Source: Haloterrigena alkaliphila
Lineage (GTDB): Archaea; Halobacteriota; Halobacteria; Halobacteriales; Natrialbaceae
Assembly: GCF_017352155.2 (NCBI RefSeq)
Contig: NZ_CP071462.1
Coordinates: 3,534,001 to 3,598,000 of the forward strand
Direction: 5' to 3'
Length of the DNA: 64,000 nucleotides
Part shown: positions 25,573 to 35,575 of the stretch, one piece after another
Numbering within the stretch: position 1 is the first letter of the stretch
Layout: every line of letters starts with the position of its first letter
Translations under genes and position numbers: made by a program
Notes under the pieces: model-generated
Database searches by the model: none
Told to the model about the DNA's origin: nothing
What the model saw: only the letters and a program-made list of their open reading frames with translations

Positions 25573-26397
25573 GTGATCGTCGTCGCGACCGAAGACTTCG
25601 AGGTGTACCACGGCGTCGTCAACGAACTCCGAGACCGCGGGACCGAGTTCACGACCGTCGAGCCCGACGCGGAGCTTCCGGAACGGACCGCCGTCGTCGT
25701 CACCGGCGCCGACCACGCCGACGCGTTCTCGGACGTGACGACTATCGTCGCCGATCCGGATCAGCCGCGACGCGCCGTCGATCAGGCGCTAACCGCGGTT
25801 CGGGGCGACGGCGGACGGACGATAATCGGCGTCGACCCCGGTCGGAAACCGGGCGTCGCAGTTCTCGCCGGAGAGATGGTCGTCGCCGCCTTTCAGGTCC
25901 CCCTCTCGGACGCCGTCGAACTGATCCAGCGCGAGGCCGACGAGGCGACCTCGCCCGTCGTCCGCGTCGGCGACGGTTCCCGCCTCGAGGGCGCGAAACT
26001 CGTCAACGACCTCGAGGACGTGACGGTCGAACTGGTCGACGAGACGGGGACCACTCCCTACCTCGGGACGGGCTCGCGCGGGATGGGCGACGTCCTCGCG
26101 GCGGTCAACATCGCCCGCCTCGAGGGGGAGGTCGTCGACACGCGAGACATCGAGCCGACCGCGGGCGAGCTACAGGTGATCAAGGACCGCTCGCGGGAGC
26201 GCAGCGACGAGAACCGCGCCATCGACGAGGTGCTGGCGCGACGGGTCGCCGCCGGCGAGTTGACCGTCGACGAAGCGCTCGCGGAACACCGTGACGACGA
26301 CAGCGCCAGTACCGACGGAGACGCTTCCGCTGAAAGCGGCTGCGAGGCGACGATCGACGGAAACACGGCGGGCTCGAGTGACGGTCCCGACGAGTAG
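25573..26397 (+). CDS. RuvC/RNase H-fold-like protein of unknown function
   Basis: The protein has 274 residues from a GTG at 25573, chosen because a TATA-like GTTTATTCC lies about 30 bases upstream and the N-terminal strand VIVVATEDFEVYHGVV starts there. Residues about 75-200 look like a RuvC-type ribonuclease H fold. The pattern TIIGVDPGRKPGVAVLAG supplies the first catalytic Asp and the GxxPG turn. It is followed by VVRVGDGS and a later GSRGMGDVLAAVNIA. The C-terminus is helical, then acidic. It is divergent from radB, so a DNA-repair role is plausible but inferred. Confidence 0.6.
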   Translation: MIVVATEDFEVYHGVVNELRDRGTEFTTVEPDAELPERTAVVVTGADHADAFSDVTTIVADPDQPRRAVDQALTAVRGDGGRTIIGVDPGRKPGVAVLAGEMVVAAFQVPLSDAVELIQREADEATSPVVRVGDGSRLEGAKLVNDLEDVTVELVDETGTTPYLGTGSRGMGDVLAAVNIARLEGEVVDTRDIEPTAGELQVIKDRSRERSDENRAIDEVLARRVAAGELTVDEALAEHRDDDSASTDGDASAESGCEATIDGNTAGSSDGPDE

Positions 26398-26496
26398 GGC
26401 GACGTGCTGCTCCGCCGTCTCCGTTCACCGGTGGAGTTGACTCCCGCCTCGAGCGCCGTCGATACTAGTGTCGGCAATGCTACTTGGCCCAGCTGT

Positions 26497-27819
26497 TCAC
26501 TCGAGTGACTCGACGGCGATCGATTCGGCTCGTCGGAGCACTTCCCGAATCGCTAGCCCCGTCTTTCGAGCCACCGCCAGCGCGTCGTCGTACTCCCCGC
26601 TCACGTCGTACACCTCGCCGTCCGCGTCGCTGGCGACCTTCACCGTCACCGCGTAGGTCTCGCCCTCGAGGTCCAGTTCCACCGTCTCGAACTCCCGATT
26701 CGCGATCCACCGGTGGGTCGCCCCAGCGTCGCGAACACCCAGCGTCCCCGTCTCTTCGGCCAGCGCTCGAGCCACGCGCTCCCGATCCGCCGGCTTGCAG
26801 ATCACCTTCACGAGGTGGCCGGGCCGGGACTTCTTCATCGTCGCGGGGAGGATCGAGACGTCACGCGCGCCAGCGTCGGCGAGCGTCTCCTGGAGGCCGC
26901 CGAGTACCTCCGGCGTCGCGTCGTCGAGGTTCGTCTCGAGGACGGCGATGTCGTCTTTCACGAGTTCGCCCCGCCCGCCCTCACCGACCAGCACGCGTAG
27001 GACGTTCGGGTGTGGATCGAGGTCGTAGCCGCCGGCGCCGTACCCCGACCCCTCGAGGTCGAGCGACGGGAGCGTCTCGACGCCGTCGGCGTAGTAGCCC
27101 AGAATGGCGGCGCCGGTGGGCGTCAGCAGTTCCGCGTCGACCGGCCCGCCCCGCAGCGACCAGTCAGATCGCTCGGCGATCTCGACCACCGCGGGCGTCG
27201 GGACGGGGTACTCGCCGTGGCTCATCGAGACGGTGCCGCCGCCGGTCGACAGCGCCGTCGTGACGATCCCCTCTGGATCCAGGTCGTCGACGAGCGCCGC
27301 GGCACCGACGACGTCCGCGATGGCGTCGTCGGCCCCGACCTCGTGGAAGTGAATGTCCTCGAGTGACTCACCGTGGACGCTGGCCTCGGCCTCGCCGAGC
27401 AGTTCGAAGATGGCGAGCGCGTCCGCCTCGACGGTCGGTTCGAGGGCCATTCCCTCGACGATCTCGCGGACCTCGAGGTAGCTGCGGTGGGGACCGTGAC
27501 CCTCGGCGGAGACGGCAGTCTCGTCGTGCTCGTGACCGTCGTGTTCGTGGTGGTGGTCGCCGTGGTCGTGATCGAGACCATCATGCTCGTGCTTATCGTC
27601 AGCGTGATCGCGGGTTTCGCTACCGTCACCGCCGGGATAGCAGACGTCGACCGTCGTCGAAGAGAGCCCGCACTTGACCGTCTCGTCGATTCGGTACTCC
27701 ACCTCGAGGGCGTTAGTGACGGGCTCGAGGGCGTCGGGGTCGGCGCCGGCGTCGAGCAGCGCGGCGAGGATCATGTCGCCGCTCGCTCCCATGCGGCCGT
27801 CGAACGCGAGGATTCTCAT
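26497..27819 (-). CDS. larC: Nickel-pincer cofactor biosynthesis protein LarC
   Basis: The protein has 440 residues from ATG 27817-27819 (MRILAFDGRMGASGDM). The family signatures are the N-terminal GASGDMILAALLDAGAD, FHEVGADDAIADVVG, EYPVPTPAVVEI, LLTPTGAAIL and LETNLDDATPEVLGG. LarC inserts nickel into the pyridinium dithiodicarboxylate mononucleotide cofactor of lactate racemase-type enzymes. A His/Asp-rich loop at about 75-103 probably binds nickel. The two halves that are frameshift-separated in some bacteria are fused here. No larA, larB or larE is adjacent. Confidence 0.9.
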   Translation of the reverse strand: MRILAFDGRMGASGDMILAALLDAGADPDALEPVTNALEVEYRIDETVKCGLSSTTVDVCYPGGDGSETRDHADDKHEHDGLDHDHGDHHHEHDGHEHDETAVSAEGHGPHRSYLEVREIVEGMALEPTVEADALAIFELLGEAEASVHGESLEDIHFHEVGADDAIADVVGAAALVDDLDPEGIVTTALSTGGGTVSMSHGEYPVPTPAVVEIAERSDWSLRGGPVDAELLTPTGAAILGYYADGVETLPSLDLEGSGYGAGGYDLDPHPNVLRVLVGEGGRGELVKDDIAVLETNLDDATPEVLGGLQETLADAGARDVSILPATMKKSRPGHLVKVICKPADRERVARALAEETGTLGVRDAGATHRWIANREFETVELDLEGETYAVTVKVASDADGEVYDVSGEYDDALAVARKTGLAIREVLRRAESIAVESLE

Positions 27820-28068
27820 AGCTAGGTCCGCGGGAGGAACGCTCAAAAAGGCATCTTCTCACCCCGAGACCGCCACCGGGGACGCCGGCCGAGTGACGCG
27901 GTCTCGAGCCGGTGTCGGTACCACCAAAACCGACCGATGCCGGTACATCTATGTACGTTCCCGTACCAGTTAGATGTGATAGCAACTAGCAAACGCAACG
28001 ACGTTGGCTAGCAAAAAACCTATCCGCTCACGAAGCGGAATCATTGACATCGCCGTCCATCCCGAATC

Positions 28069-30300
28069 ATGAACGAAGTTCAACTGGAGGTTGCGAAGGC
28101 GTACCCGAACGACTCGGGTCGTGGTATCGCCCGACTCGACCCGGACACGCTGTTGCATCTGAAGCTGAGTCCGGGCGACATCATCGAGATCGAAGGCGCG
28201 GACACGACCGCCGCGAAGGTGTGGCGCGCCGACCGGCAGGACTGGAACACCGACACCGTCCGCATCGACGGCTTCACCCGCCAGAACGCGGACGTCGGCA
28301 TCGGTGAACGGGTGACGATCCGCAAGGCTGAGGCCACGAAGGCGGACAAGCTCGTGCTCGCACCCCCCGAGGAGGCGTCGGTGCAGTTCGGTTCCGACGC
28401 GGCAGGCATGGTGAAACGCCAGATCCTCAAACGGCCGGTCGTCGGTCGCGACATCGTCCCCGTGATGAGCTCGACGAATCATCCGTTCATGCGATCGCCG
28501 GGCCAGGCGATCCCACTCATAGCCGTCGAGACCGAACCGGAGGGCGTGGTCCTCATCACCGAGGACACCGACGTCGAACTTCGCGAGGAGCCGATCAGCG
28601 GCTTCGAGAAGACCGGCGGCGGCATCACCTACGAGGACATCGGCGGCCTCCAGAGCGAGATCCAGCGGGTCCGGGAGATGGTCGAACTCCCGATGAAGCA
28701 CCCGCAGATCTTCAAGAAACTGGGAATCGAACCCCCGCAGGGCGTCCTCCTGCACGGGCCGCCGGGCACCGGGAAGACGCTGCTCGCGAAAGCCGTCGCC
28801 AACGAGACGTCCGCGAGTTTCTTCTCGATCGCGGGGCCGGAGATCATCTCGAAGTACTACGGCGAATCCGAACAGCAGTTACGGGAGATCTTCGAGGACG
28901 CGACCGAGGAGTCGCCGTCGATCATCTTTATCGACGAACTCGACTCCATCGCGCCCAAACGCGAGGACGTCACCGGCGAGGTCGAGCGCCGCGTCGTCGC
29001 GCAGCTGCTGACCATGATGGACGGTCTCGAGTCCCGCGGCCAGGTCATCGTCATCGCGGCGACCAACCGCGTGGACTCGGTCGACCCCGCTCTCCGACGG
29101 CCGGGTCGCTTCGACCGCGAGATCGAAATCGGCGTTCCGGACGAGGTGGGCCGCGAGGAGATCCTGCAGATCCACACCCGCGGCATGCCCCTCTCGGACG
29201 ACGTCGACCTCTCGCATCTGGCCGACGAGACCCACGGCTTCGTCGGCGCCGACATCGAGAGCCTGACGAAGGAGGCCGCGATGAAGGCGCTGCGACGCTA
29301 CTTGCCGGAGATCGATCTCGACGAGGAGGACATCCCGCCGAGCCTGATCGACCGAATGATCGTCAAGCGCCAGGACTTCCGCGGCGCCCTGAACGAGGTC
29401 GAACCCTCGGCGATGCGGGAGGTGCTCGTCGAGTTACCGAAGATCTCCTGGGACGACGTCGGCGGCCTCCACACCGCCAAGGAGCAGGTTCAGGAGTCCG
29501 TCGAGTGGCCGCTGTCGAACCCCGAGCGGTTCGACCGGCTGGGCGTCGATCCGCCGGCCGGCGTCTTGCTGTACGGGCCGCCCGGCACCGGGAAGACATT
29601 GATGGCGAAAGCCGTCGCCAACGAGACGAACGCGAACTTCATCTCGGTCCGGGGCCCGCAACTGCTCTCGAAGTGGGTCGGGGAATCGGAGAAGGCCATC
29701 CGGCAGACCTTCCGCAAGGCGCGGCAGGTCTCGCCGACGGTGATCTTCTTCGACGAACTCGACGCGCTCGCGCCGGGCCGGGGCGGTGAGGTCGGCTCGA
29801 ACGTCTCCGAGCGGGTCGTCAACCAGCTGCTGACGGAACTGGACGGCTTAGAGGATATGGAAAACGTGATGGTCATCGGCGCGACCAACCGACCGGACAT
29901 GATCGACCCCGCGCTGCTGCGATCGGGCCGATTCGATCGGCTGGTCATGATCGGCGAACCCGACGTCGACGGCCGCGAACGCATCCTCGAGATTCACACC
30001 GAGGACACGCCGCTGGCCGCCGATGTCACCCTCCGCGAGATCGCCGAGATCACGGACGGCTACGTCGGCAGCGACCTCGAGTCCATCGCCCGCGAGGCGG
30101 CCATCGAGGCCCTGCGCGAGGACCACGAGGCGGATATCGTCGAGATGCGCCACTTCCGGCAGGCCATGGAGAACGTCCGGCCGACGATCACCGACGACAT
30201 CCTCGACTACTACGAGCAGATCGAAGAGGAGTTCCAGGGCGGCGGGTCGGGCGGTCCGGGTCCGACGGGTCGTCGGGACAGTCGGATCGGCTTCCAGTAA
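28069..30300 (+). CDS. cdc48: CDC48/VAT-type AAA+ ATPase
   Basis: The protein has 743 residues, the usual length for archaeal VAT/p97. The N-terminal double-psi barrel region is about 1-190 ([20 protein letters not shown]). D1 has Walker [18 protein letters not shown] near 226 and Walker [16 protein letters not shown]2 has a second [17 protein letters not shown] near 500 and [16 protein letters not shown]. Arginine fingers are in the [10 protein letters not shown] and RSGRFDRLV segments. It unfolds proteins and feeds the proteasome. The Gly-rich C-terminus replaces the HbYX tail of some homologues. It is divergent from larC. Confidence 0.95.
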   Translation: MNEVQLEVAKAYPNDSGRGIARLDPDTLLHLKLSPGDIIEIEGADTTAAKVWRADRQDWNTDTVRIDGFTRQNADVGIGERVTIRKAEATKADKLVLAPPEEASVQFGSDAAGMVKRQILKRPVVGRDIVPVMSSTNHPFMRSPGQAIPLIAVETEPEGVVLITEDTDVELREEPISGFEKTGGGITYEDIGGLQSEIQRVREMVELPMKHPQIFKKLGIEPPQGVLLHGPPGTGKTLLAKAVANETSASFFSIAGPEIISKYYGESEQQLREIFEDATEESPSIIFIDELDSIAPKREDVTGEVERRVVAQLLTMMDGLESRGQVIVIAATNRVDSVDPALRRPGRFDREIEIGVPDEVGREEILQIHTRGMPLSDDVDLSHLADETHGFVGADIESLTKEAAMKALRRYLPEIDLDEEDIPPSLIDRMIVKRQDFRGALNEVEPSAMREVLVELPKISWDDVGGLHTAKEQVQESVEWPLSNPERFDRLGVDPPAGVLLYGPPGTGKTLMAKAVANETNANFISVRGPQLLSKWVGESEKAIRQTFRKARQVSPTVIFFDELDALAPGRGGEVGSNVSERVVNQLLTELDGLEDMENVMVIGATNRPDMIDPALLRSGRFDRLVMIGEPDVDGRERILEIHTEDTPLAADVTLREIAEITDGYVGSDLESIAREAAIEALREDHEADIVEMRHFRQAMENVRPTITDDILDYYEQIEEEFQGGGSGGPGPTGRRDSRIGFQ

Positions 30301-30690
30301 CGCCCTGGGACGGCGAACCGGTTCCCTCCAGTTTTTCAGTGAATTTTCTCGATTCGCGGCTACGAGAACCCAGCGAGCGGCGCCGCCGGGCGCGATCACC
30401 CGACGGTCGTACTGGCGTCGATTTGGCGTCGATTATAGTCGTGAGCGCGAGAAGAGGGTATTGTACCAATAGCACTGCGTAACCTGGGCGTACGCCCACA
30501 CGACGGACGGGGAGTGGGGCCGATATCAGCTGACGACGGCTCCCGTCGGAACGACTCGTTTCTCCGCCGGTACCGAGAAACGGTCCGTTCAGAACGACCT
30601 TATATGGGATAAGCCGCCCCAACTGTGGTAAACGTTCGCACATATATATGTAGCGGTCGTCGGAACAGCGAGACGAACCGGTTCAGATCG
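30301..30690. other. Intergenic region upstream of small membrane protein
   Basis: These 390 bases follow cdc48. Two AT-rich blocks are visible: CTTATATGGG near 30600 and CATATATATG at 30641-30650. The second is spaced to serve the gene starting at 30691. Nothing else is recognised. Confidence 0.45.
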
Positions 30691-30963
30691 ATGTCCAACG
30701 CTTCATCCGGCGACCACCGCACCGAGACGGCTCAGGAATCGACCACCGACGGGACCGACGACGAGTTGCTCCTCGAGGCGGTCGCGCCGACGTACGCGAC
30801 GCCGATTCGCGTGGCTGGATTCTGGGGTGCCATCGTGTTCCCGGTGTGTTACGTTCCGGTGCTCGCGACCGGGCTCTCGACCGTACTCGACGTCGGCCTC
30901 TTTCTCGGATTGATCGCCGTGAACCTCCTCGCGCTGTACGTGGGTCACACCCACCGACGGTAG
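30691..30963 (+). CDS. Small membrane protein, two transmembrane helices
   Basis: The protein has 90 residues from ATG 30691. An acidic N-terminus of about 45 residues (ending ELLLEAVAPTYATPIRVAGF) precedes two helices: GAIVFPVCYVPVLATGLS and VGLFLGLIAVNLLALYVGH, with an RR terminus. No family is recognised beyond a generic haloarchaeal membrane protein. The start was chosen for its distance from the TATA-like block at 30641-30650; an in-frame ATG at 30625 lies upstream of that block. Confidence 0.6.
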   Translation: MSNASSGDHRTETAQESTTDGTDDELLLEAVAPTYATPIRVAGFWGAIVFPVCYVPVLATGLSTVLDVGLFLGLIAVNLLALYVGHTHRR

Positions 30964-30985
30964 CCGGGCGCTCGAGCGCCGGACG

Positions 30986-31912
30986 TCACTCGCTCGAGGT
31001 GCGACCCAGCGCGTGACCGAACTCCTCGCGCAGCGCCCGTCGCTTGACGAGGACGAAGCCGACCGCGATGAGGCCGAACCCGAGGGCGGTCGGCGCGTCG
31101 ACGACCTCACTCAGGTAGAGCCAGCCGACCAGCGCGGCGACGATCGGCGCGACGTAGGAGACCATGTTGATCTCGACCGCGCCGAGGCGCTCGAGCAGGT
31201 CGAAGTACAGCAGGAATCCGACGGCGCTGGCGACCAGCGACAGATAGGCCAGCGCGCCGATCGCCTCGGGGTGGGTCCAGGTCGACGGCTCGATCGGCTC
31301 GCCCAGCGCGAGGCTGATGACGTGCATCAGGAGCGCACCGCCGATCATCGACCACGCCTCCATGGCCTCGATCGGGAGCGTCGCGTCGATCCGGCGGGTG
31401 AGCACGCTCCCCAGCGCGAACGCGGCCGCCGCGCCGAAGACCAGCAGCGTGGCCACGACGTCGGCCGTCAGCAGGTTCGACGGATCTGGCCGTGCGATGA
31501 CGCCGACGCCGAGCAGTCCGATCAGGAGGCCGACGATCCCGACCGGCGAGAGCGCGTCCGACGGGACGAGCAGGCGGGCGAACCCGGCGGTCAGGACCGG
31601 CGAGAGGCTCACGACGATCGCGGCGGCGGCCGCCGTCGTGTGTTGCTGGCCGACGAAGAGGAGCGCGTGGTAGGCCCCGATCAACAGGACGGCGCCGACG
31701 GCGACCAGCGACCACTCGCCGCGGCCCCGCGGCAGCCAGTCGTCGACGGCGTACGCGGCGTAGGCGAGCATCAGCATCCCCGCGACGTCGTAGCGCAGCG
31801 CCGCGAACAACACGGGCGGGAAGTACTCGAGCCCGGCGCTGATCGCGACGAACGCCGACCCCCAGGCGGTCGCGAGCGCCAGAAAGCGGGCGAGATTTCG
31901 ATACCGGCTCAT
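30986..31912 (-). CDS. DMT/EamA family transporter
   Basis: The protein has 308 residues with ten hydrophobic segments arranged as two EamA repeats. The first repeat has FLALATAWGSAFVAISAGLE and FAALRYDVAGMLML. The second begins near 155 (VVATLLVFGAAAAFALGSVL) with YLSLVASAVGFLLYFDLLE and SYVAPIVAALVGWLYLSE, a typical EamA ending. These are drug/metabolite exporters of unpredictable substrate. The gene is convergent with the preceding small membrane protein, 22 bases apart. Confidence 0.87.
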   Translation of the reverse strand: MSRYRNLARFLALATAWGSAFVAISAGLEYFPPVLFAALRYDVAGMLMLAYAAYAVDDWLPRGRGEWSLVAVGAVLLIGAYHALLFVGQQHTTAAAAAIVVSLSPVLTAGFARLLVPSDALSPVGIVGLLIGLLGVGVIARPDPSNLLTADVVATLLVFGAAAAFALGSVLTRRIDATLPIEAMEAWSMIGGALLMHVISLALGEPIEPSTWTHPEAIGALAYLSLVASAVGFLLYFDLLERLGAVEINMVSYVAPIVAALVGWLYLSEVVDAPTALGFGLIAVGFVLVKRRALREEFGHALGRTSSE

Positions 31913-32151
31913 ATCGGCCGTCTCGACGGGACGGTTCTACATGTTTCGATTCGAAATTTGGGGTCGGCGACCCGGCGGTCGAGGCGACGAACCGAACGAT
32001 GTGACGAAAGGACGACGAAATGAACAGTGTGCCACGCTAGATGGCGGACGAACCGGCCGACGGACGAACCGAACGGAAGCGCGAAATACGTAGCCGACGG
32101 CACGACCAGCGTTCGAAATCGGAAACCCGAGCGAAACGAGCCGAGGTTAGT

Positions 32152-32517
32152 TCACAGCGACGGCAGTTGACGGATTTCGGGCTCCGCTTCGGTCTGCTTG
32201 AACTGCTCGAGCAGCGGCCTGATGTCGTCGAACCCCTCGCCGAGGACGATGTCACCGCTGCGCAGGTCGTACTCGATGATGCCGTAGTCCGCCAGCCGCG
32301 GCAGGTGGTTGTGGACCAGCGAGACGTAGACGCGCTGTCTGGTCTCCTTCTCGATCAGGGCCGGGTCGACGTCGAGTTCCCAGGCGGCGATGCCGGTCAC
32401 GACATCCTCGAGGTTCGCGTCGCGGTGTTCGGCGAGCTGGTAGAGCAGAAATCGGCGCTCGGATTCGGCGAGGAGAGAACAGGCGGCTTCCATCCGGCTG
32501 GCGTTCGCGTCGTTCAT
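32152..32517 (-). CDS. DUF7344-type winged-helix protein
   Basis: The protein has 121 residues starting MNDANASRM at 32517. A helix-turn-helix core is visible: LLAESERRFLLYQLAEHRD, then ETRQRVYVSLVHNHLPRLADYG and IIEYDLRSGDIVLG, a wing. This matches the haloarchaeal DUF7344 family, as recalled. These proteins are presumed transcription regulators with unknown targets. The gene sits upstream of, and in the same direction as, the oligopeptide transporter's last gene but is on the far side of its stop, so it is not in that operon. Confidence 0.75.
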   Translation of the reverse strand: MNDANASRMEAACSLLAESERRFLLYQLAEHRDANLEDVVTGIAAWELDVDPALIEKETRQRVYVSLVHNHLPRLADYGIIEYDLRSGDIVLGEGFDDIRPLLEQFKQTEAEPEIRQLPSL

Positions 32518-32690
32518 ACTCGATGAAGGCAAGCAGGGATATTACACCTACTGCCAACACAGATAGGACCGATAATCCGAACGATCGATCCGTACGCTGG
32601 GAAAACACGCCGACTGCGTCGGGTTAGTGGGAGATATCACCGATTCATGGATCCGGCGGGTAGCGGTCGACTAACTCGACGAAGCGCCGA

Positions 32691-34301
32691 TTACGTCCAC
32701 GAATCCGGTTCGGCCGTCCGTTCGCTGGCCCGTCCGTGGAGGTGGCAGGCAACCGGATGCGATCCGTCGCCGAGGTCCGGTGGCTCCCGTTCGCAGACGC
32801 TCTCGTACTCCGTCCGCAACCGCTCGGCGGCGCCGTCCCAGTTCTCGCGGGCCAGTTCCGCGAGGGCCTCCTCGACGACAGCGTCGTGGCGCGGCGGCAG
32901 TTCCGTCTCGAGCAACCGGTCTTTCAGCGCGGCGACGAATCCGGGGACGTCTTCGGCCGGCACGCCGCCGTCTTCGGTGTCGAACCGGCCCTCGTCGCCG
33001 ACCGACTCGAGCGAGACGTCCCGGCGCTCGATCCGCTCGCGCAGCGTCATCAGGTCTCGGTAGGTCGCCTGCTCGATCTCGAGGTCCGCTGGCGGGATCA
33101 CCATCGGACACCGGGTCCGGAACCGACAGCCGCTGGGCGGGTCCCGCGGCGAGGGGACGTCGCCGGCCAGCGTCTCCCGGTCGCGTTCGCGCTCGTCGGT
33201 CGAGGCTCGAGGCACGCTCTCGAGCAGGGCCTGCGTGTATGGGTGGTCCGGCGACTCGAACAGCTCCTCGACGGGGCCGATCTCGACGATCTCGCCGAGG
33301 TACATGACGGCCACGCGGTCGCAGACGTGGCGGATCACCGAGAGGTCGTGGCTGATCAGCAGGTAGGTGAGGTCGAACTCGTCCTGCAGGTCGTCGAGCA
33401 GGTTCAGCACCTGCGCCTGTACGGAGACGTCCAGCGCCGACGTCGGCTCGTCCAGCACGAGGAAGTCGGGCTCGAGCGCCAGCGCGCGGGCGATCCCGAT
33501 GCGCTGGCGTTGCCCGCCGGAGAACTCGTGGGGATAGCGATCGAGTTGATCGGCCGAGAGGCCGACGCGCTCGAGAAGATCCATCGCCCGGTCCCGCCGG
33601 AGCCGTTTCGCCGAGCGGTCGACGGAGACGTGAACGGCGATCCCGTCGCCGCGTTCGACCTCGACCGTGAGGTCCTCTTCGACTTCGGCGACGACGCCGC
33701 TCGCGACGTCGACGGATCGGTCGTCCGCGTCGACGTCGGCCACGTCAGCGTCGCCGACCGCTCGCACCGTGACGTGTGCCGTTGCGACGCCGTTGACCGG
33801 GCTCACCACCGTGTCGACGTCGTCGTCGGCGGTCGCGGTGACGATGTCGCTCGAGATCCCGTCGGTCCGGACGTCGACGCCCGTCTCGACGTCCTCGTCG
33901 GTCCACGGCCAGTCGTGGATCGAGAGCGGCTGGGTGACGATGTCGCCGATCGTCATCCGCGGATCCAGACTCGAGAAGGGATCCTGGAAGACCACCTGCG
34001 CGTTCCGGCGGAACTCGGTACGATCGCTTCCGTCGAGGTCGTAGACGTTCTCGCCGTCGAACTCGACGCGGCCGTCGGTCGGCTCCTGCAGGTGGAGCAG
34101 CGTCTCCCCGGCCGTCGATTTCCCGCACCCGGATTCGCCGACCAGACCGAGGGTCTCCCCCTCGTAGATGTCGAAACTGACGCCGTCGACGGCCCGAACG
34201 GGAACCGGGTCGTCGCCGAAGAGGCGGTCGACGATGGAGTCGTTTTCCCAGAAATACTTCTGCAGACCGTCGACGCGAACGAGCGGATCGTCGGCGCTCA
34301 C
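32691..34301 (-). CDS. Oligopeptide ABC transporter ATP-binding protein (OppF/DppF type)
   Basis: The protein has 536 residues. The ATPase motifs are Walker [10 protein letters not shown] (55-63), Q-loop [12 protein letters not shown] (103-114), signature [12 protein letters not shown] near 258 and Walker [13 protein letters not shown]. The C-terminal oligopeptide cassette has [10 protein letters not shown] with its cysteines, followed by an extra about 110-residue tail. An about 100-residue acidic, valine-rich insertion (about 131-230) separates the Q-loop from the signature. The protein powers the importer encoded upstream. Its ATGA start overlaps the preceding gene's stop by four bases. 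Confidence 0.88.
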   Translation of the reverse strand: MSADDPLVRVDGLQKYFWENDSIVDRLFGDDPVPVRAVDGVSFDIYEGETLGLVGESGCGKSTAGETLLHLQEPTDGRVEFDGENVYDLDGSDRTEFRRNAQVVFQDPFSSLDPRMTIGDIVTQPLSIHDWPWTDEDVETGVDVRTDGISSDIVTATADDDVDTVVSPVNGVATAHVTVRAVGDADVADVDADDRSVDVASGVVAEVEEDLTVEVERGDGIAVHVSVDRSAKRLRRDRAMDLLERVGLSADQLDRYPHEFSGGQRQRIGIARALALEPDFLVLDEPTSALDVSVQAQVLNLLDDLQDEFDLTYLLISHDLSVIRHVCDRVAVMYLGEIVEIGPVEELFESPDHPYTQALLESVPRASTDERERDRETLAGDVPSPRDPPSGCRFRTRCPMVIPPADLEIEQATYRDLMTLRERIERRDVSLESVGDEGRFDTEDGGVPAEDVPGFVAALKDRLLETELPPRHDAVVEEALAELARENWDGAAERLRTEYESVCEREPPDLGDGSHPVACHLHGRASERTAEPDSWT

Positions 34302-35575
34302 TGGTGCTCACCTCCGGTCGTCTCGGCCGGGGGATGTCGCCGGTCGTCGTCGGGTTCCTCGTCGCGTTCGTCTGGCCCAACGTGCTTGTCCCCGGCGGGA
34401 CGGTCCGTCCCGTCGAAGTAATCGTCGGGCAGCGCCCTCGCGTCGTCGTACTCCGTTTCGGCGAGGACGCAGCGAGCCGCGTGGTGATCGCTCCCGTCCG
34501 CCGGATACTCCGGCGGGTGCTCGAGGCAGTCCTCCATCGCCTTCGGACACCGATCGGCGAAGTGACACCGATCCCCCATCTCGTGATCGAGGAGGCTCGG
34601 CACGTTCCCCGGTATCGGCTGGAGCCGTCCGCCCGCGCCATCGAGGTCGGGGACCGAGCCGAGCAGCCCCTCGGTGTAGGGGTGGACCTGGTCGTCGAAG
34701 ATGTCCTCGAGGGTGCCGCGTTCGACGATCTCGCCGGCGTACATGACGCCGACCCGGTCGCACATGCGTGCGATGACGCCGAGGTTGTGCGTGATCAGCA
34801 GGATCGTCATCCCGGTCTCCTCCTGTAGTTCATCGAGGAGGTCGAGAATTTGGGCCTGAATCGTGACGTCAAGGGCGGTCGTGGGCTCGTCTGCGACCAG
34901 CACGTCCGGTTCACCTGCCAGCGCCTGCGCGATCATCGCCCGCTGGAGCATCCCGCCGGAGTACTCGTGTGGGTACTCGTCGGCCCGCTCGACCGGGTCG
35001 GGAATGCCGACGAGTTCGAGTAACTCGATGGCTCGCTCGCGACTCTCCTCGCTGACGTAGCGCCGGGACGACAGTACCGTCGAGAGGAGGTACTCCCCGA
35101 GCGAGTAGTCGTCCGTTCGGGCCCGAGTCGACCGCGGTCGAGCGCTGGCCCGGCGCTGAACCTCGACGGCCTCGGCGAGCTGTTCACCGACCGTTATCGT
35201 CGGGTTGAAGCTACTCTCCGGGTCCTGAAAGATCATGCTGAACGACGTGCCTCGGAGCGACTGCCTGACCCGCGAGGGGACCTCGAGCAGGTCCACGAAC
35301 TCTCCGTCGACCGCGTCGGGGTAATCGTCGACGACCGCCTCGGCGAACTCGGCGTTTCGGTACTCGACCGAACCGCCGGTGATCTCGCCCGGGGACTCGA
35401 TCAGGTTCATGATCGAACGAGCGGTGACGCTCTTCCCGCTGCCGCTCTCGCCGACGATCCCGAAGACCTCGCCGCGCTCGATCCGTAGATCGAGACTCGA
35501 GACCGCGTTTACCTGTCCCTCCTGCGTGAAGTACCGCGTCGAAAGATCGGTTACTCGAAGTATCTCGTCTGTCAT
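34298..35575 (-). CDS. Oligopeptide ABC transporter ATP-binding protein (OppD/DppD type)
   Basis: The protein has 425 residues. It has Walker [18 protein letters not shown]-loop [12 protein letters not shown], signature [16 protein letters not shown] and Walker [12 protein letters not shown]. The C-terminal cassette [14 protein letters not shown] contains the conserved cysteines of this subfamily, some members of which bind an iron-sulfur cluster. An acidic tail follows. A modest insertion (about 155-185, [20 protein letters not shown]) lies after the Q-loop. It forms a heterodimer with the next gene's product, and four-base overlaps on both sides show tight translational coupling. Confidence 0.9.
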   Translation of the reverse strand: MTDEILRVTDLSTRYFTQEGQVNAVSSLDLRIERGEVFGIVGESGSGKSVTARSIMNLIESPGEITGGSVEYRNAEFAEAVVDDYPDAVDGEFVDLLEVPSRVRQSLRGTSFSMIFQDPESSFNPTITVGEQLAEAVEVQRRASARPRSTRARTDDYSLGEYLLSTVLSSRRYVSEESRERAIELLELVGIPDPVERADEYPHEYSGGMLQRAMIAQALAGEPDVLVADEPTTALDVTIQAQILDLLDELQEETGMTILLITHNLGVIARMCDRVGVMYAGEIVERGTLEDIFDDQVHPYTEGLLGSVPDLDGAGGRLQPIPGNVPSLLDHEMGDRCHFADRCPKAMEDCLEHPPEYPADGSDHHAARCVLAETEYDDARALPDDYFDGTDRPAGDKHVGPDERDEEPDDDRRHPPAETTGGEHQ

